Below are positions 33,766 through 43,626 of a stretch of DNA of 64,000 nucleotides, piece after piece. The position numbers and the translations under genes are program-made. Below the pieces are notes generated by a model. The model worked only from the letters and a program-made list of their open reading frames with translations. It had not been told where the DNA came from and searched no databases. The number at the start of each line of letters is the position of its first letter. Position 1 is the stretch's first letter. Location: contig JAOQNJ010000001.1 in the NCBI GenBank assembly GCA_025961275.1, positions 145,353 through 209,352 of the forward strand. Direction: 5' to 3'. Source of the stretch: Providencia alcalifaciens (GTDB lineage: Bacteria; Pseudomonadota; Gammaproteobacteria; Enterobacterales; Enterobacteriaceae).

Positions 33766-34518
33766 ATGAAGTTTCACATGAGTGGCGTCCTTCTTGCGGG
33801 GGTTTTACTTGTTGGGTGTTCGAGCTCAATTAATCCTGAAACTCAGGAGCGCTCTGATCCACTTGAAGGGTTTAACCGAGCGATGTTCAATTTCAACTAC
33901 AATGTATTAGACCCGTATGTCTTAAGACCAGTCGCAGTTGCTTGGCGTGATTATGTTCCAATGCCTGCGCGAAATGGGTTAACTAATTTCTTTATTAACC
34001 TTGAAGAACCTGCCAGCATGCTGAATAGTTTTGCTCGTGGTGAAGTTACCCAAGGCTTTAAACATTTTAACCGTTTCTTTCTCAATACTGTCTTTGGTAT
34101 GGGAGGACTTATTGATGTTGCCTCTATGGCTAATCCTCAACTTGCCAAAGAAGAACCGAAACGGTTTGGTAGTACGCTGGGCTACTATGATGTTGGCTAT
34201 GGACCATATGTGGTTTTACCAGGTTATGGTAGTTTTACCATCCGTGAAGAGGGGGGAGATGTAGTCGATGACCTCTATCCAATGCTGAGCTACCTGACGT
34301 TTTGGATGTCAGCAGGTAAATGGGCACTTGAAGGTATCGAAACACGTTCCCAGTTACTTGATTCTGATGGCCTACTGAAAAACTCGTCTGACCCTTATTT
34401 GCTATTGCGTGAAGCTTATTTTCAACGCAACGATTTTTTATCAAGCAATGGTGAATTAAAAGCGACGGTGAATCCGAATGCATCGGCCATTGAAGGTGAT
34501 TTAGATTCCATCGATTAG
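33766..34518 (+). CDS. mlaA: MlaA, phospholipid-removing outer membrane lipoprotein
   Basis: A 250-residue lipoprotein, the same length as E. coli MlaA (VacJ). It has lipobox LVGC (C18) and the conserved segments DPLEGFNRAMFNFNYNVLD and YGPYVVLPGYGSFTIRE. MlaA sits in the outer membrane with porin partners and passes surface phospholipids to the Mla pathway, keeping lipid asymmetry. ATG 33766 is chosen because GGAGAGG precedes it closely; an in-frame GTG at 33742 lacks support. Next to the argW site, as in E. coli. Confidence 0.95.
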   Translation: MKFHMSGVLLAGVLLVGCSSSINPETQERSDPLEGFNRAMFNFNYNVLDPYVLRPVAVAWRDYVPMPARNGLTNFFINLEEPASMLNSFARGEVTQGFKHFNRFFLNTVFGMGGLIDVASMANPQLAKEEPKRFGSTLGYYDVGYGPYVVLPGYGSFTIREEGGDVVDDLYPMLSYLTFWMSAGKWALEGIETRSQLLDSDGLLKNSSDPYLLLREAYFQRNDFLSSNGELKATVNPNASAIEGDLDSID

Positions 34519-34671
34519 AAATGAATCATTGTAGTCGTTCAGTGAATCTACGCTTTAAGTAATTTAATATATCTCTAGGCACTAGCGAGGGTAGTCGAAT
34601 CAGTATCGGCAATATAGATACTGATAGCTAAGCGAATACAACAACAACTGGAATGTGAAGAATAACGGGTA

Positions 34672-34709
34672 TATCACTCTCTTTTGTCATTAAACATTAG
34701 AGAGTGATA
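34672..34709. terminator. long bidirectional-type hairpin
   Basis: TATCACTCTCT pairs perfectly with AGAGAGTGATA (11 pairs) around a 16-base loop. It lies between the convergent mlaA and the minus-strand small gene, and may end both transcripts. Confidence 0.5.
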
Positions 34710-34727
34710 ACGTTATTGCTCATTACC

Positions 34728-34811
34728 TTATTTACCTCTAAAAGTTATAACATCAATGAGTGCAATCGCACCTAAAATACTCATAAAACCAACCGTGAAT
34801 AATGTTCCCAT
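34728..34811 (-). CDS. 27-residue single-pass membrane peptide
   Basis: The frame encodes 27 residues: a short start, a hydrophobic stretch of about 20 residues (LFTVGFMSILGAIALIDVI) and a basic end (TFRGK). AGGAG lies six bases upstream of the ATG on the minus strand (34822-34818), an ideal ribosome-binding site. Small membrane proteins of this size act as regulators of larger transporters or enzymes in enterics, but no known family is recognised. It has its own space between mlaA and fadL. Confidence 0.55.
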   Translation of the reverse strand: MGTLFTVGFMSILGAIALIDVITFRGK

Positions 34812-34822
34812 ACTACGCTCCT

Positions 34823-35276
34823 ATCTAGCCATTTAAACCTCTTTTGAATTAACGATTAGCAAGATCTTTTCATCTACTCACAAGATTGCTAATGTGACTT
34901 TGTTTACCCACCCCTGTTTACTTTGCCAGCTCAACAATGATTTTATTTTACTAGTCTGGATGACAAGAACATGCAGGGAATGTGATGTTATGAAAATGAA
35001 TGACAGCACTATTTACATCAGGTTGGTGAGTAAACAATGAAATTGAAATTTTTTACAGTATTTGATTTGGTGTCTGTTGTATTAAAATGACCTAATTGTT
35101 TAGACTGGATTTCTTTCGCGTTTTATTAGAAAAAAATGCAATTTTTTGTATTGATGACACATTAGATTTAAATAGATTTAATTTGATAAAAATGATGGGA
35201 AACCTAATAATATTAATTTGAAGGTTAGCGAATAATCTGCTTTATCGTTTCTTATTGGTATGCGAGATTAGATGAT
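34823..35276. other. AT-rich intergenic region
   Basis: About 450 bases without a supported gene. It must contain the promoter of the minus-strand peptide at its left edge. No repeats, tRNA or other signals are evident. Confidence 0.4.
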
Positions 35277-35278
35277 AA

Positions 35279-35297
35279 CAGGGGGAATGCTCCCCCG
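35279..35297 (-). terminator. hairpin after fadL
   Basis: GGGGG-aatgct-CCCCC stem with flanking C-G pair directly downstream of the fadL stop; the T run is weak. Confidence 0.5.
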
Positions 35298-35322
35298 TTA
35301 TCTACATCAATATATGTTGTAA

Positions 35323-36618
35323 TTAGAATGTATAGTTGAAGTTTACACCATATAGCCAAGCCGAGCCTTCGGATTTGAAGCTATATACTGGCGACTTAGG
35401 GTTATTTTCGATCAATTTTTCATTGATATTAACTTTTTTGCCGTACATATAAGAAATACCTACGTCGACGGAAGCATTTTGAGTAAATGCGTAAGTTGTA
35501 CCCGCGCTTAACCAATAACGATCTTGGTCAGGGATTGAAATTGAACGATATTTAGCAGGCACTGGGCTTTCGTCATAGGCAATACCTGTACGGAATGTCC
35601 AGTTATCGTCATAAAAATAACTGGTACCAATTGCAACACGCCATGCATCTTTAAAGTTTTCCGGCTTATGAAAAAGTTCTTTACCGTCACTACTGCGATT
35701 AGCAGTTAGGTCTTTAAAGGTACTCCAACCAGTGTAAGCGACGCTATAGTGTACGGCCCACTGTGGTGCAACTTTATTGTAACCTGAGAATTCCCATACA
35801 TCAGGTAGATTCAGATCCAGTTTACCTTTTACTGTATTACCACCAGTGCCGCCTGCATCTGGGATATAGGTTGGAATATCATTAGAATATTTGCCATTTT
35901 CAAATTTGACTTTTACTTTTGAACGATAAGTGAAGCTATAACGATTATCTTGATTAAATTCATAGAGGATCCCCGCATTCCAGCCATATCCCCAATCATC
36001 GCCTTTGAGTTTAGAAACTTCGGAGTTTGGCTTCAGACCTACACTTGGCGGTACCATGGCAGCATAATTACCCGCATGTCGAGTAATCTCTGCATCCGCA
36101 TAAACGGCATTAGCACCTAAACCAAAGCTAAAGTTGTCATTTAAACGATAAGCACCACTCAAATTTAAATTCACGGTTTTGAGGTCGGTTTTGCCACCAA
36201 TAGGACCTGCTGCATAATTTTTTTTAAAATCAGTCGCAAGGCCAAAGTTAGTTGTCATTGATGTACCCACAGCCCATTTTTCATTAATGGGGAAAATAAA
36301 GTGGGCATTCGGAACTAAAGCGCTTGGTGCGATATTGTTAGCGGTGAGACTATCGTTATTTTTACCTTTAATATCAACGCTTGGGACAATATATACACCA
36401 CCCACTGAAACCGCGGGACGATCAAATAGCATCATCGCGGCAGGGTTACGACTACCTTCACTTGCGTTATCGCCAACTGCACCAGCCCCTGAAAATGCGC
36501 GTCCTAGCGCCGATGTAGAATATTCATTAAGCAAAAAGCCAGCAGCGCTGGCATTAGATGAAATAAGTGCCAGAGCTATTGCTAAAGTTGATCGAGTAAA
36601 CAGGTTTTTCTGGCTCAT
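35323..36618 (-). CDS. fadL: long-chain fatty acid outer membrane transporter FadL
   Basis: A 431-residue outer membrane protein with signal peptide (cleaved near NASA-AG), the FadL N-terminal hatch motif [11 protein letters not shown] and alternating beta strands to a C-terminal Tyr-Thr-Phe. Length is close to E. coli FadL (446). It binds and passes long-chain fatty acids through the outer membrane. ATG 36618 is used; an in-frame TTG six bases earlier is less likely. Two FadR-like sites lie upstream, so it is probably repressed when fatty acids are absent. Confidence 0.95.
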   Translation of the reverse strand: MSQKNLFTRSTLAIALALISSNASAAGFLLNEYSTSALGRAFSGAGAVGDNASEGSRNPAAMMLFDRPAVSVGGVYIVPSVDIKGKNNDSLTANNIAPSALVPNAHFIFPINEKWAVGTSMTTNFGLATDFKKNYAAGPIGGKTDLKTVNLNLSGAYRLNDNFSFGLGANAVYADAEITRHAGNYAAMVPPSVGLKPNSEVSKLKGDDWGYGWNAGILYEFNQDNRYSFTYRSKVKVKFENGKYSNDIPTYIPDAGGTGGNTVKGKLDLNLPDVWEFSGYNKVAPQWAVHYSVAYTGWSTFKDLTANRSSDGKELFHKPENFKDAWRVAIGTSYFYDDNWTFRTGIAYDESPVPAKYRSISIPDQDRYWLSAGTTYAFTQNASVDVGISYMYGKKVNINEKLIENNPKSPVYSFKSEGSAWLYGVNFNYTF

Positions 36619-36700
36619 GACCAAAACCCTCTTGTATATTATTTAAATTAGGCGACTTCTATCGCAAGAAGCGCTGAATTGTAGGGTCGCTTGCCGTTAT

Positions 36701-36717
36701 GACAAATCAGACCAGTT
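36701..36717 (-). promoter_or_regulatory. FadR-like operator upstream of fadL (distal copy to promoter)
   Basis: Read on the minus strand, AACTGGTCTGATTTGTC resembles the FadR consensus AACTGGTCNGACCTGTT, with most bases matching. It lies 83 bases upstream of the fadL start. Confidence 0.6.
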
Positions 36718-36724
36718 GTTAGAG

Positions 36725-36741
36725 TATAGGTCTGACCACCT
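36725..36741 (-). promoter_or_regulatory. FadR-like operator upstream of fadL
   Basis: Minus strand AGGTGGTCAGACCTATA has the perfect core TGGTCNGACCT; TATACT immediately after is a likely -10 element. The arrangement resembles the E. coli fadL operator as remembered. Confidence 0.7.
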
Positions 36742-36971
36742 AGCATGTTGCAAGTATGTTTCTTAATTATCGCTAATTCGTTTTCAAAATTGCGAAGTGT
36801 TTAACATAAATACAACATTATGGGAGTGCTATTAGTCTAATTGAGGTTATTTAAGGGGTTAGATCAAACTTATAGAAGATAGTCAGCAATAACGTCTGAT
36901 ACATGCTGGTTTTTAGCTATTTTTCAGCGTTATGATAGTGACTTAACAGTTTGTTGATTTTGGAGAGTAAA

Positions 36972-37268
36972 ATGACTGATGCGATTAAGCGCTGTAGCGC
37001 AGAAGAGACAGCAGCTTGCTGTTGTGTAGATGTGGGAACAATCTTAGATAATAAAGATTGTACTGCATCGTATCAGCATGTTTTCGCGAACCAAGAAGAA
37101 GCGGAATCTATGTTGAAACAGTTGACTGAAAAGGCAAGATCCGTTGAATCAGATCCTTGTGTTATCAATCATTCAATCACCGCAGTTGATGGTGGTGCAG
37201 AGTTGTCTGTTGACTTTACATTCAGCTGTGAAGCAGAAAGCTTGATTTTTCAATTAGGTTTGCGTTAA
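36972..37268 (+). CDS. yfcZ: YfcZ/YiiS family protein
   Basis: A 98-residue protein of the YfcZ/YiiS (DUF406) family, sited between fadL and fadI as in E. coli. It starts MTDAIKRCSAEETAACCCVDVG, with a cluster of cysteines typical of the family. The role is unknown. ATG 36972 is preceded by GGAGAG; an upstream in-frame TTG is not supported. Confidence 0.9.
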   Translation: MTDAIKRCSAEETAACCCVDVGTILDNKDCTASYQHVFANQEEAESMLKQLTEKARSVESDPCVINHSITAVDGGAELSVDFTFSCEAESLIFQLGLR

Positions 37269-37340
37269 TCAATCAAGTGATTGACTATTTATACTAAACT
37301 AGTTCGAAATGCTTACATCCTGAGGTGTAACGAATATCTT

Positions 37341-37375
37341 GCCTTCACTATGATTAATAAGATTATAGTGAAGGC
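37341..37375 (+). terminator. hairpin terminator after yfcZ
   Basis: GCCTTCACTAT pairs perfectly with ATAGTGAAGGC (11 pairs) around a 13-base loop, followed by a weak T-rich stretch. Confidence 0.6.
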
Positions 37376-37508
37376 TTCCTGCCGTAGTTCACATTTATTT
37401 TCCCTCTATTTGCGCAATCTTTTCATTCAGACTCATTAAGTTGTGTGCAAGCTCGCATTTTCTCAATGTCGCTATTTGCCTAATGTGACGAATATGTTAA
37501 CAGTAATA

Positions 37509-37525
37509 AGCAGGTCAGACCTCTT
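37509..37525 (+). promoter_or_regulatory. FadR-like operator upstream of fadIJ
   Basis: AGCAGGTCAGACCTCTT contains the FadR core GGTCNGACCT. It lies about 170 bases before fadI, fitting FadR repression of the fadIJ operon. Confidence 0.6.
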
Positions 37526-37695
37526 TCTTGAGATTTTGGCAGCGATTGTTACGTCTTTAATCGCGATTAACATCTTGAGCAAATATAAATATCGACTACT
37601 TTTTTTATAATTGTTACTTAATAAATTGCTACAAAAAAGTGCTTAAAAGGTTGTTGACTCTCATAATTTTCTATTTCTTTTTAGCAGGAGTGACC

Positions 37696-39015
37696 ATGAA
37701 TCAACTTTCCCATCATGGCGAAAGCACCTATGCAGCAAAGGAAAGGATCGCAATTATTAGCGGCCTTCGCTTACCTTTTGCCAAGCAATCCACTGAATAT
37801 CAAGGTATTGCAGCGGTTGATTTAGGAAAAGCCGTTGTTGCAGAACTGCTAAGTCGAAGTGGTATTGAGAAATCATTAGTAGAGCAGTTGGTATTTGGAC
37901 AAGTGGTACAAATGCCAGCTGCACCCAATATTGCACGTGAAATCGTACTGGGAACTGGAATGAGTGTCTCTACAGATGCTTATAGTGTTTCACGTGCATG
38001 CGCCACTAGCTTTCAGGCTATAGCGAATGTTGCTGAAAGTATGATGGCAGGGCATATCTCTGTTGGGATAGCTGGTGGTGCAGACTCTTCATCTGTATTG
38101 CCGATTGGTGTCACAAAAAAAATGGCTACGACGCTATTGTCTTTAAGTAAAGCTAAATCGATAGGACAAAAATTATTATTAATCTCGTCATTACGATTGA
38201 AAGATTTATTACCTGTCGCTCCCGCGGTTGCTGAGTATTCCACAGGTTTACGGATGGGGGATACCGCTGAACAAATGGCGAAAAGTTATCATATTAGTCG
38301 CGAGCAGCAAGATGAGCTAGCGCATCGCTCGCATCTGTTTGCCGCCAAAGCGTGGGAAAGTGGAGTTCTTGAACAAGAAGTTATGACCGCCTACATGCCC
38401 CCCTTTAAGCAGGCGTTTGCTCAAGACAATAATATTCGGACAAATTCAGTTTTATCGTCATACGCTAAATTAAGACCTGCTTTTGATCGTAAATTTGGTA
38501 CTGTCACTGCGGCAAATAGTACACCGTTAACGGATGGAGCAGCTGCTGTATTAATGATGACTGAGTCGCGAGCACGCGCTTTAGGCTACAAGCCATTAGG
38601 CTATATCCGTAGCTTTGCTTTTTCGGCCATTGATGTATGGCAAGATATGTTGTTAGGCCCATCGTATGCGACACCAATTGCACTCAAACGGGCAGGATTA
38701 ACCTTGCAGGATCTCACCTTAATTGATATGCATGAGGCCTTTGCAGCGCAAACATTGGCGAATATTAAGCTATTTTCGAGCCGTCAATTTGCGCAAGAAA
38801 AATTGGGGTTATCAAAGGAAATTGGTGAAATTGATATGGACAAATTTAATGTACTTGGTGGCTCTATTGCGTATGGACACCCATTTGCAGCAACGGGTGC
38901 GCGTATGGTGACGCAAACCTTACATGAATTGCGTCGACGTGGTGGAGGATTTGGCTTAACGACGGCTTGTGCTGCAGGTGGCTTAGGTGCTGCAATGATT
39001 TTGGAGGTGGAATAA
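37696..39015 (+). CDS. fadI: 3-ketoacyl-CoA thiolase FadI (alternative beta-oxidation)
   Basis: A 439-residue thiolase. The nucleophile is C102 in SRACATS; the catalytic His is in GHPFAATGA and the second Cys in [10 protein letters not shown] near the end. FadI cleaves 3-ketoacyl-CoA to acetyl-CoA and shortened acyl-CoA, forming the beta subunit of the FadIJ complex. ATG 37696 has CAGGAG five bases upstream; an upstream hydrophobic extension is not real. Its stop overlaps the fadJ start by one base. Confidence 0.95.
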   Translation: MNQLSHHGESTYAAKERIAIISGLRLPFAKQSTEYQGIAAVDLGKAVVAELLSRSGIEKSLVEQLVFGQVVQMPAAPNIAREIVLGTGMSVSTDAYSVSRACATSFQAIANVAESMMAGHISVGIAGGADSSSVLPIGVTKKMATTLLSLSKAKSIGQKLLLISSLRLKDLLPVAPAVAEYSTGLRMGDTAEQMAKSYHISREQQDELAHRSHLFAAKAWESGVLEQEVMTAYMPPFKQAFAQDNNIRTNSVLSSYAKLRPAFDRKFGTVTAANSTPLTDGAAAVLMMTESRARALGYKPLGYIRSFAFSAIDVWQDMLLGPSYATPIALKRAGLTLQDLTLIDMHEAFAAQTLANIKLFSSRQFAQEKLGLSKEIGEIDMDKFNVLGGSIAYGHPFAATGARMVTQTLHELRRRGGGFGLTTACAAGGLGAAMILEVE

Positions 39016-41204
39016 TGTCACATCATTCTGCGACAGAAATTCAGTTTGAAGTATCAAAAGATGCCTTTCGTTTTGAAGTTCATTCTCAGTCGGTTGGTGT
39101 GATTTTCATTGATGTTCCTAATGAGAAGGTCAACACATTAAAAGCTGATTTTGTACAACAATTCTTAGCTATTTTACAGCAGGCACAGTCAACATCTGGC
39201 TTAAAGGGATTAGTGATTACGTCAGGAAAAAAGGATAGCTTTATTGCTGGTGCTGATATTAGCATGATTGCGAATTGTAAAAGCAAAGATGAAGCCAGTG
39301 AACTATCAAGAGAAGGGCATAAACTTTTCGATAAATTAGAAAATTATCCGTTACCTATTATTGCTGCGATTCATGGTGTATGTCTTGGTGGTGGTTTGGA
39401 GCTAGCACTGGCTTGTCATGCAAGGGTTTGCTCTGATGACGATAAAACGCGTTTAGGGTTACCTGAAGTACAACTCGGTTTATTGCCAGGTTCAGGTGGA
39501 ACGCAACGTCTACCTAAGTTAATCGGTATTCCCAATGCATTAGAGTTAATGTTAACTGGAAGGCAACTGAAAGCGAAGCAAGCCCAAAGGATCAGGCTTG
39601 TTGATGATGTCGTACCTGAAGCTATTTTGTTAGACGTCGCTATAAAAATGGCTAAAAAAGATAAAATTCAGCGTGCCCCAATTCATTGGCAATCAAGGTT
39701 ATTAAGTAGCAAGCTACTCCGCAATAAAGTTTTTTCGAGTGCGAAGCAAACCGCACTAAACAAAACTAAAGGGCATTATCCAGCACCTGAAAAAATTATT
39801 CAGGTTGTTAAAATTGGGATAGAAAAGGGTACTAAAGCTGGATTTAAAGCAGAAGCTAAAGCGTTTGGTGAGTTAGTCATGACTCCTGAATCTGCTGCAT
39901 TGCGCAGTTTGTTTTTTGCTACAACATCATTAAAAAATGAAACCGGCGCATCAGCTAATCCATTAAAAATAAAACAAATAGGTGTATTAGGTGGTGGGTT
40001 GATGGGTGGCGGAATTGCCTTTGTTACAGCTATGCGAGCCAATATTCCCGTTCGCATTAAAGACATTAGTGATAAAGGTATTACTCAAGCTTTGCGCTAT
40101 AGCTGGGATTTGCTAACACAACGAGTTAATAAAAGACGCATGCTTGCACGTGAACGCGATGCCATTATGGCGAGAATATCGGGTACGTTAAGCTATCAAG
40201 GTCTTGAACATGCAGATATTGTGATTGAAGCCGTATTCGAAGATCTTTCTTTGAAACAAAAGATGGTAGCTGAAGTACAGCAACTCTCAGAAGGGAAAAC
40301 TATTTTTGCATCAAATACATCATCTTTACCTATTAACCGAATTGCCGAAAAAGCGATTTATCCTGAAAAAGTAATTGGTCTACATTATTTTAGCCCAGTT
40401 GATAAAATGCCATTAGTTGAGGTTATTCCTCATCAGCAAACAGATGCTGAAACGATAGCAACTGTTGTGGCTTTTGCTAAACGTCAAGGCAAAACGCCAA
40501 TTGTTGTCGGTGATAATGCGGGCTTTTACGTCAATCGGATATTAGCGCCTTATTTATGCGAGGCTGCGGAGTGTTTGGTAGCTGGTGAATCAATTGAACA
40601 CATTGATGGCGCATTAGTTGATTTCGGTTTCCCTGTGGGACCATTTAATTTGTTAGATGAAGTGGGGATTGATGTCGGCACCAAAATATTACCTATTCTT
40701 GTTAACCGTTTGGGTGATAGATTCAAAGCACCAGATGTCTTGGATAAAGTAAATAAAGACGATCGTAAAGGTAAGAAAAATGGTAAAGGTTTTTATCTTT
40801 ATGCGCATCAACCAATATATAAATTGCTGTTTTGGAAAAAAGCCAAAAAGCGTCAAGTTGATAAAAGCATCTATACTTTGATTGGCATCCACCCGCAAAA
40901 TCACCTGAGTAAAATTGATATTGCGGAACGTTGTGTAATGCTGATGCTTAATGAGTCTGTGCGCTGCTTAGATGAAAAAATCATTCAAAATGCACGTGAT
41001 GGCGATATTGGCGCCGTATTTGGTATAGGTTTCCCTCCGTTCTTTGGTGGTCCGTTCCATTATATGGATAGTTTAGGCATTCAAAAAACAGTAGATGCAA
41101 TGAATCGCTTGGCCGAGCTCTATGGCGATAAATTTCGTCCCTGTGAGCGTTTATGCGAAATGGCTCAGCATAATGAGACATTCTTTTCAGTAAGCAGTAG
41201 TTAA
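39015..41204 (+). CDS. fadJ: FadJ multifunctional enoyl-CoA hydratase / 3-hydroxyacyl-CoA dehydrogenase
   Basis: A 729-residue protein. The hydratase domain shows IAGADISMI and [13 protein letters not shown] in the first third. The NAD-binding dehydrogenase motif [13 protein letters not shown] lies near residue 320, and C-terminal dehydrogenase domains follow. It is the alpha subunit of the anaerobic/alternative beta-oxidation complex. The ATG at 39015 overlaps the fadI TAA. E. coli FadJ is 714 residues. Confidence 0.96.
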   Translation: MSHHSATEIQFEVSKDAFRFEVHSQSVGVIFIDVPNEKVNTLKADFVQQFLAILQQAQSTSGLKGLVITSGKKDSFIAGADISMIANCKSKDEASELSREGHKLFDKLENYPLPIIAAIHGVCLGGGLELALACHARVCSDDDKTRLGLPEVQLGLLPGSGGTQRLPKLIGIPNALELMLTGRQLKAKQAQRIRLVDDVVPEAILLDVAIKMAKKDKIQRAPIHWQSRLLSSKLLRNKVFSSAKQTALNKTKGHYPAPEKIIQVVKIGIEKGTKAGFKAEAKAFGELVMTPESAALRSLFFATTSLKNETGASANPLKIKQIGVLGGGLMGGGIAFVTAMRANIPVRIKDISDKGITQALRYSWDLLTQRVNKRRMLARERDAIMARISGTLSYQGLEHADIVIEAVFEDLSLKQKMVAEVQQLSEGKTIFASNTSSLPINRIAEKAIYPEKVIGLHYFSPVDKMPLVEVIPHQQTDAETIATVVAFAKRQGKTPIVVGDNAGFYVNRILAPYLCEAAECLVAGESIEHIDGALVDFGFPVGPFNLLDEVGIDVGTKILPILVNRLGDRFKAPDVLDKVNKDDRKGKKNGKGFYLYAHQPIYKLLFWKKAKKRQVDKSIYTLIGIHPQNHLSKIDIAERCVMLMLNESVRCLDEKIIQNARDGDIGAVFGIGFPPFFGGPFHYMDSLGIQKTVDAMNRLAELYGDKFRPCERLCEMAQHNETFFSVSSS

Positions 41205-41254
41205 GGCGGTCGTGTATCATCGGCTGATAAATTTACGACATTACCAATAGTCTG

Positions 41255-41277
41255 GGAGCTACCTTGCAGGTAGTTCC
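41255..41277 (+). terminator. hairpin after fadJ
   Basis: GGAGCTACCT pairs with AGGTAGTTCC (one G-U) around a TGC loop, 50 bases after the fadJ stop; a T-poor but clear stem. Confidence 0.55.
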
Positions 41278-41899
41278 TGTAATGTCGATTTCAACAATAA
41301 TCAAGTCTTATTGTTATTTCATCCTTATCAAATACTTCCCATTCAAATGTCTTTCTATAGATACTTAAAATGAGTGTAATTGCTTATATTCTTTTTAAGT
41401 TATTTTGAATACAAACACTGTATTTATTAATATTAATCAAATAAATAAAAGACAAAAAAGCTAACTAAATCATTTTATTTATCGCTAGTTTGATGCAGAA
41501 TCACGTTTCTCCATAAATGATGGTGACTTTTACAGTAATTCACCAATATGCTGTAAAACTCTGATTTTTTACAGGGGTATAAAGCAAACTAATTCTGCTA
41601 CATTTAAAGAATGGCTCACTTTCAGTGTTGGTAACATATTATTGATAAAGTGTATTGCATTGAATACCAGACTTTAAATTTAAAGGCATTAATAATGCAG
41701 CGCATAACATATTGAAGTGAATCAGATTACATTCTGAACACTGTGGAGATTGAGAATTTTCAGGGTATGTGGCAGCCGAGTTAATCAAAAATGAGTCTGT
41801 CATTATCGTCAGGCTATAAACAAAATAATTTGAGTTGTAGGCTTTGCTGACATCTATTGTCAACACAACTTGAAGTATGACGAGTATGTAGGGTGGATT
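41278..41899. other. intergenic region before sixA
   Basis: About 620 AT-rich bases without a supported gene. Its right end, just before sixA, contains ACTTGAAGTATGACGAGTAT, which resembles one end of the palindromic intergenic repeat seen at 45601, but no matching left end was found. The sixA promoter should lie here. Confidence 0.4.
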
Positions 41900-42385
41900 A
41901 TGCAAATTTATATCATGCGTCATGGTGACGCAGCATTACAAGCCGCTAGTGATGCGGAAAGAGCACTAACCCAAAAGGGAATAGACGATTCGGCATTAAT
42001 GGCACAATGGTTGAGCCAACGTAACCCAACAATTGATAAAGTCCTTGTTAGCCCTTATCGTCGTGCAGAACAGACACTGCAAGTAATCCGCGATAATCTC
42101 ATCATTCCAGCTCAATTTGAAGTTATGGATATGTTGACTCCTGGTGGCAATGCCGCGTTTATTGCAGATCATATTCGTGATTTAGCAGTAATGGGAACGA
42201 ATGCAATTCTGGTTGTTTCACACTTACCGTTAGTCGGGTATTTAGTCTCAGAGTTATGCCCAAATGAGCCACCACCAATGTTTACGACATCGTCAATTGC
42301 ATGCATTGAAGTCGATGTTAAGCATCAAAAAGGCTATCTTGATTGGATGCTTAGTCCATCTCAGCTCATATCTGTTAATCAATAA
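41900..42385 (+). CDS. sixA: phosphohistidine phosphatase SixA
   Basis: A 161-residue protein, same length as E. coli SixA, with the RHG motif at residues 7-9 (catalytic H8) and a second conserved histidine in VVSHLPLVG. It belongs to the histidine phosphatase superfamily and removes phosphate from phosphohistidine proteins such as ArcB or the nitrogen phosphotransferase. ATG 41900 follows AGGGTGGA; a longer TTG start is not supported. Confidence 0.93.
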   Translation: MQIYIMRHGDAALQAASDAERALTQKGIDDSALMAQWLSQRNPTIDKVLVSPYRRAEQTLQVIRDNLIIPAQFEVMDMLTPGGNAAFIADHIRDLAVMGTNAILVVSHLPLVGYLVSELCPNEPPPMFTTSSIACIEVDVKHQKGYLDWMLSPSQLISVNQ

Positions 42386-42403
42386 TAGCGAATGAAATAA
42401 GTA

Positions 42404-42446
42404 AGCCCCCTTCAAGTTAGACTAAAATATCCAACTTTTGGGGTGC
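42404..42446. mobile_element. possible IS3-family end remnant
   Basis: The stretch ending TATCCAACTTTTGGGGTGC at 42428-42446 reads, on the minus strand, GCACCCCAAAAGTTGGATA, which is like the terminal inverted repeats of IS3-family elements. No transposase frame is present, so this would be a solo end or scar. Recognition is from memory. Confidence 0.35.
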
Positions 42447-42657
42447 TATTTGCTTAGGGACTTTTAAACTGATTCGTCGAAACAACTATTTAGATGGACG
42501 TTAAAAACTATCTGGATGATAGGGCTATTCAGAAGGTTAGCAATGCAAAATAGGGTGGGCATCTATTTATCTACAGTCATGAAAACTGACCTAACTCAAG
42601 ATATCAACTATCATTGACCACAAAAAAAAACGATTTCTCTCAACAAATCACTCTTTT

Positions 42658-43200
42658 CTAACGGCGCACACTCTCTTGGGTTTCAATGAGTAACAACAAT
42701 GATGCATTGCCTCCCCATTCCTTAGGGGCTTGATGAAAGGCGATAATATCAGGGTGTTGGGCCAGCCAAAGAGGGGTCTGTTGTTTTAATATATGTTTGC
42801 CATGACCATGCATAATGCAGGCACAAAACACGTTTTCCCGTTTACATGCCGCAATAAGTGCACCAATTTCTTGTTTAGCTTCCATCTGAGTCAAGCCATG
42901 CAAATCAAGAAATAATTCAGGAACATAATCACCACGACGTAGCTTTTTGAGCTCATAAGGATTTGAGTCAGGCTTTAAATAACGTGTTGGCCCCTCGGCT
43001 TCCAGCTGTGGTTGAAATTCATCTGAAAAATAAAATGAAGCATCAACCTGTTCTTGCTGCATTTTTTTACTTGAAGGTTGCGTGACTTTAGCGCGTATTG
43101 GTGTGTGCAATATTTGATCTTGCTGAATCTTCTTCGCCCCGCGAATTGCCTCATTAAAAAGATGAATATCATCATCTTGTAATCCGAATTTATTTTTCAT
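42658..43200 (-). CDS. smrB: ribosome rescue endonuclease SmrB
   Basis: A 180-residue protein with a C-terminal Smr domain: DLHG at residues 99-102 and HGHGKH at 131-136. SmrB cuts mRNA at collided ribosomes. The N-terminal basic helix probably binds ribosomal protein. E. coli SmrB is 183 residues and lies divergent from prmB; here about 14 kb separate them. Confidence 0.93.
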   Translation of the reverse strand: MKNKFGLQDDDIHLFNEAIRGAKKIQQDQILHTPIRAKVTQPSSKKMQQEQVDASFYFSDEFQPQLEAEGPTRYLKPDSNPYELKKLRRGDYVPELFLDLHGLTQMEAKQEIGALIAACKRENVFCACIMHGHGKHILKQQTPLWLAQHPDIIAFHQAPKEWGGNASLLLLIETQESVRR

Positions 43201-43510
43201 TTTCTATTAATGATCTTTTTTTGATTAACCTTGTTTGATTTAGTGTAACCTATTTTTTGGTATTACCGCTATATACGCGTCATTTTTCAAGCTGTCGCTA
43301 GCTCAACATCCTGTACAAAAGTATGTTCTAATTTCAGCCTTATCTAGATTCATCTGGCGACATCATCAATGAAAAGCTTTCTTGATTACCTAAATGTATA
43401 CATGAATATTAAATTATTTAGAGGATAACGGTGAATGATAAGATTTAAATAACAAAATTTTAACGAAATAGTCGAGTTTACATTGACAAGAGGTGCTTTA
43501 TTAGTCTAAT

Positions 43511-43520
43511 TGTATATACA
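43511..43520 (+). promoter_or_regulatory. HutC-like operator before hutI
   Basis: TGTATATACA palindrome in AT-rich flanks 107 bases before hutI. HutC of enterics binds TGTATATACA-type palindromes. The same 10-mer occurs upstream of hutU. The rest of 43201-43626 is AT-rich with no gene. Confidence 0.65.
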
Positions 43521-43626
43521 TATATATACCTGTTACATTATTGCTATATACCCGTAGTCAACAATACGGCAATTTGAAGCATGTACGAGTATCGATAATG
43601 TATTTCTAACCTCAATAGGACTGGTT

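Noticed and set aside
36287-36646. Plus-strand frame of 119 codons opposite fadL
   Set aside because: It lies opposite the conserved fadL coding region and is a shadow frame.
41639-41923. Minus-strand gene of 94 codons before sixA
   Set aside because: It overlaps the sixA start on the opposite strand, has no good ribosome-binding site and reads as low-quality protein.
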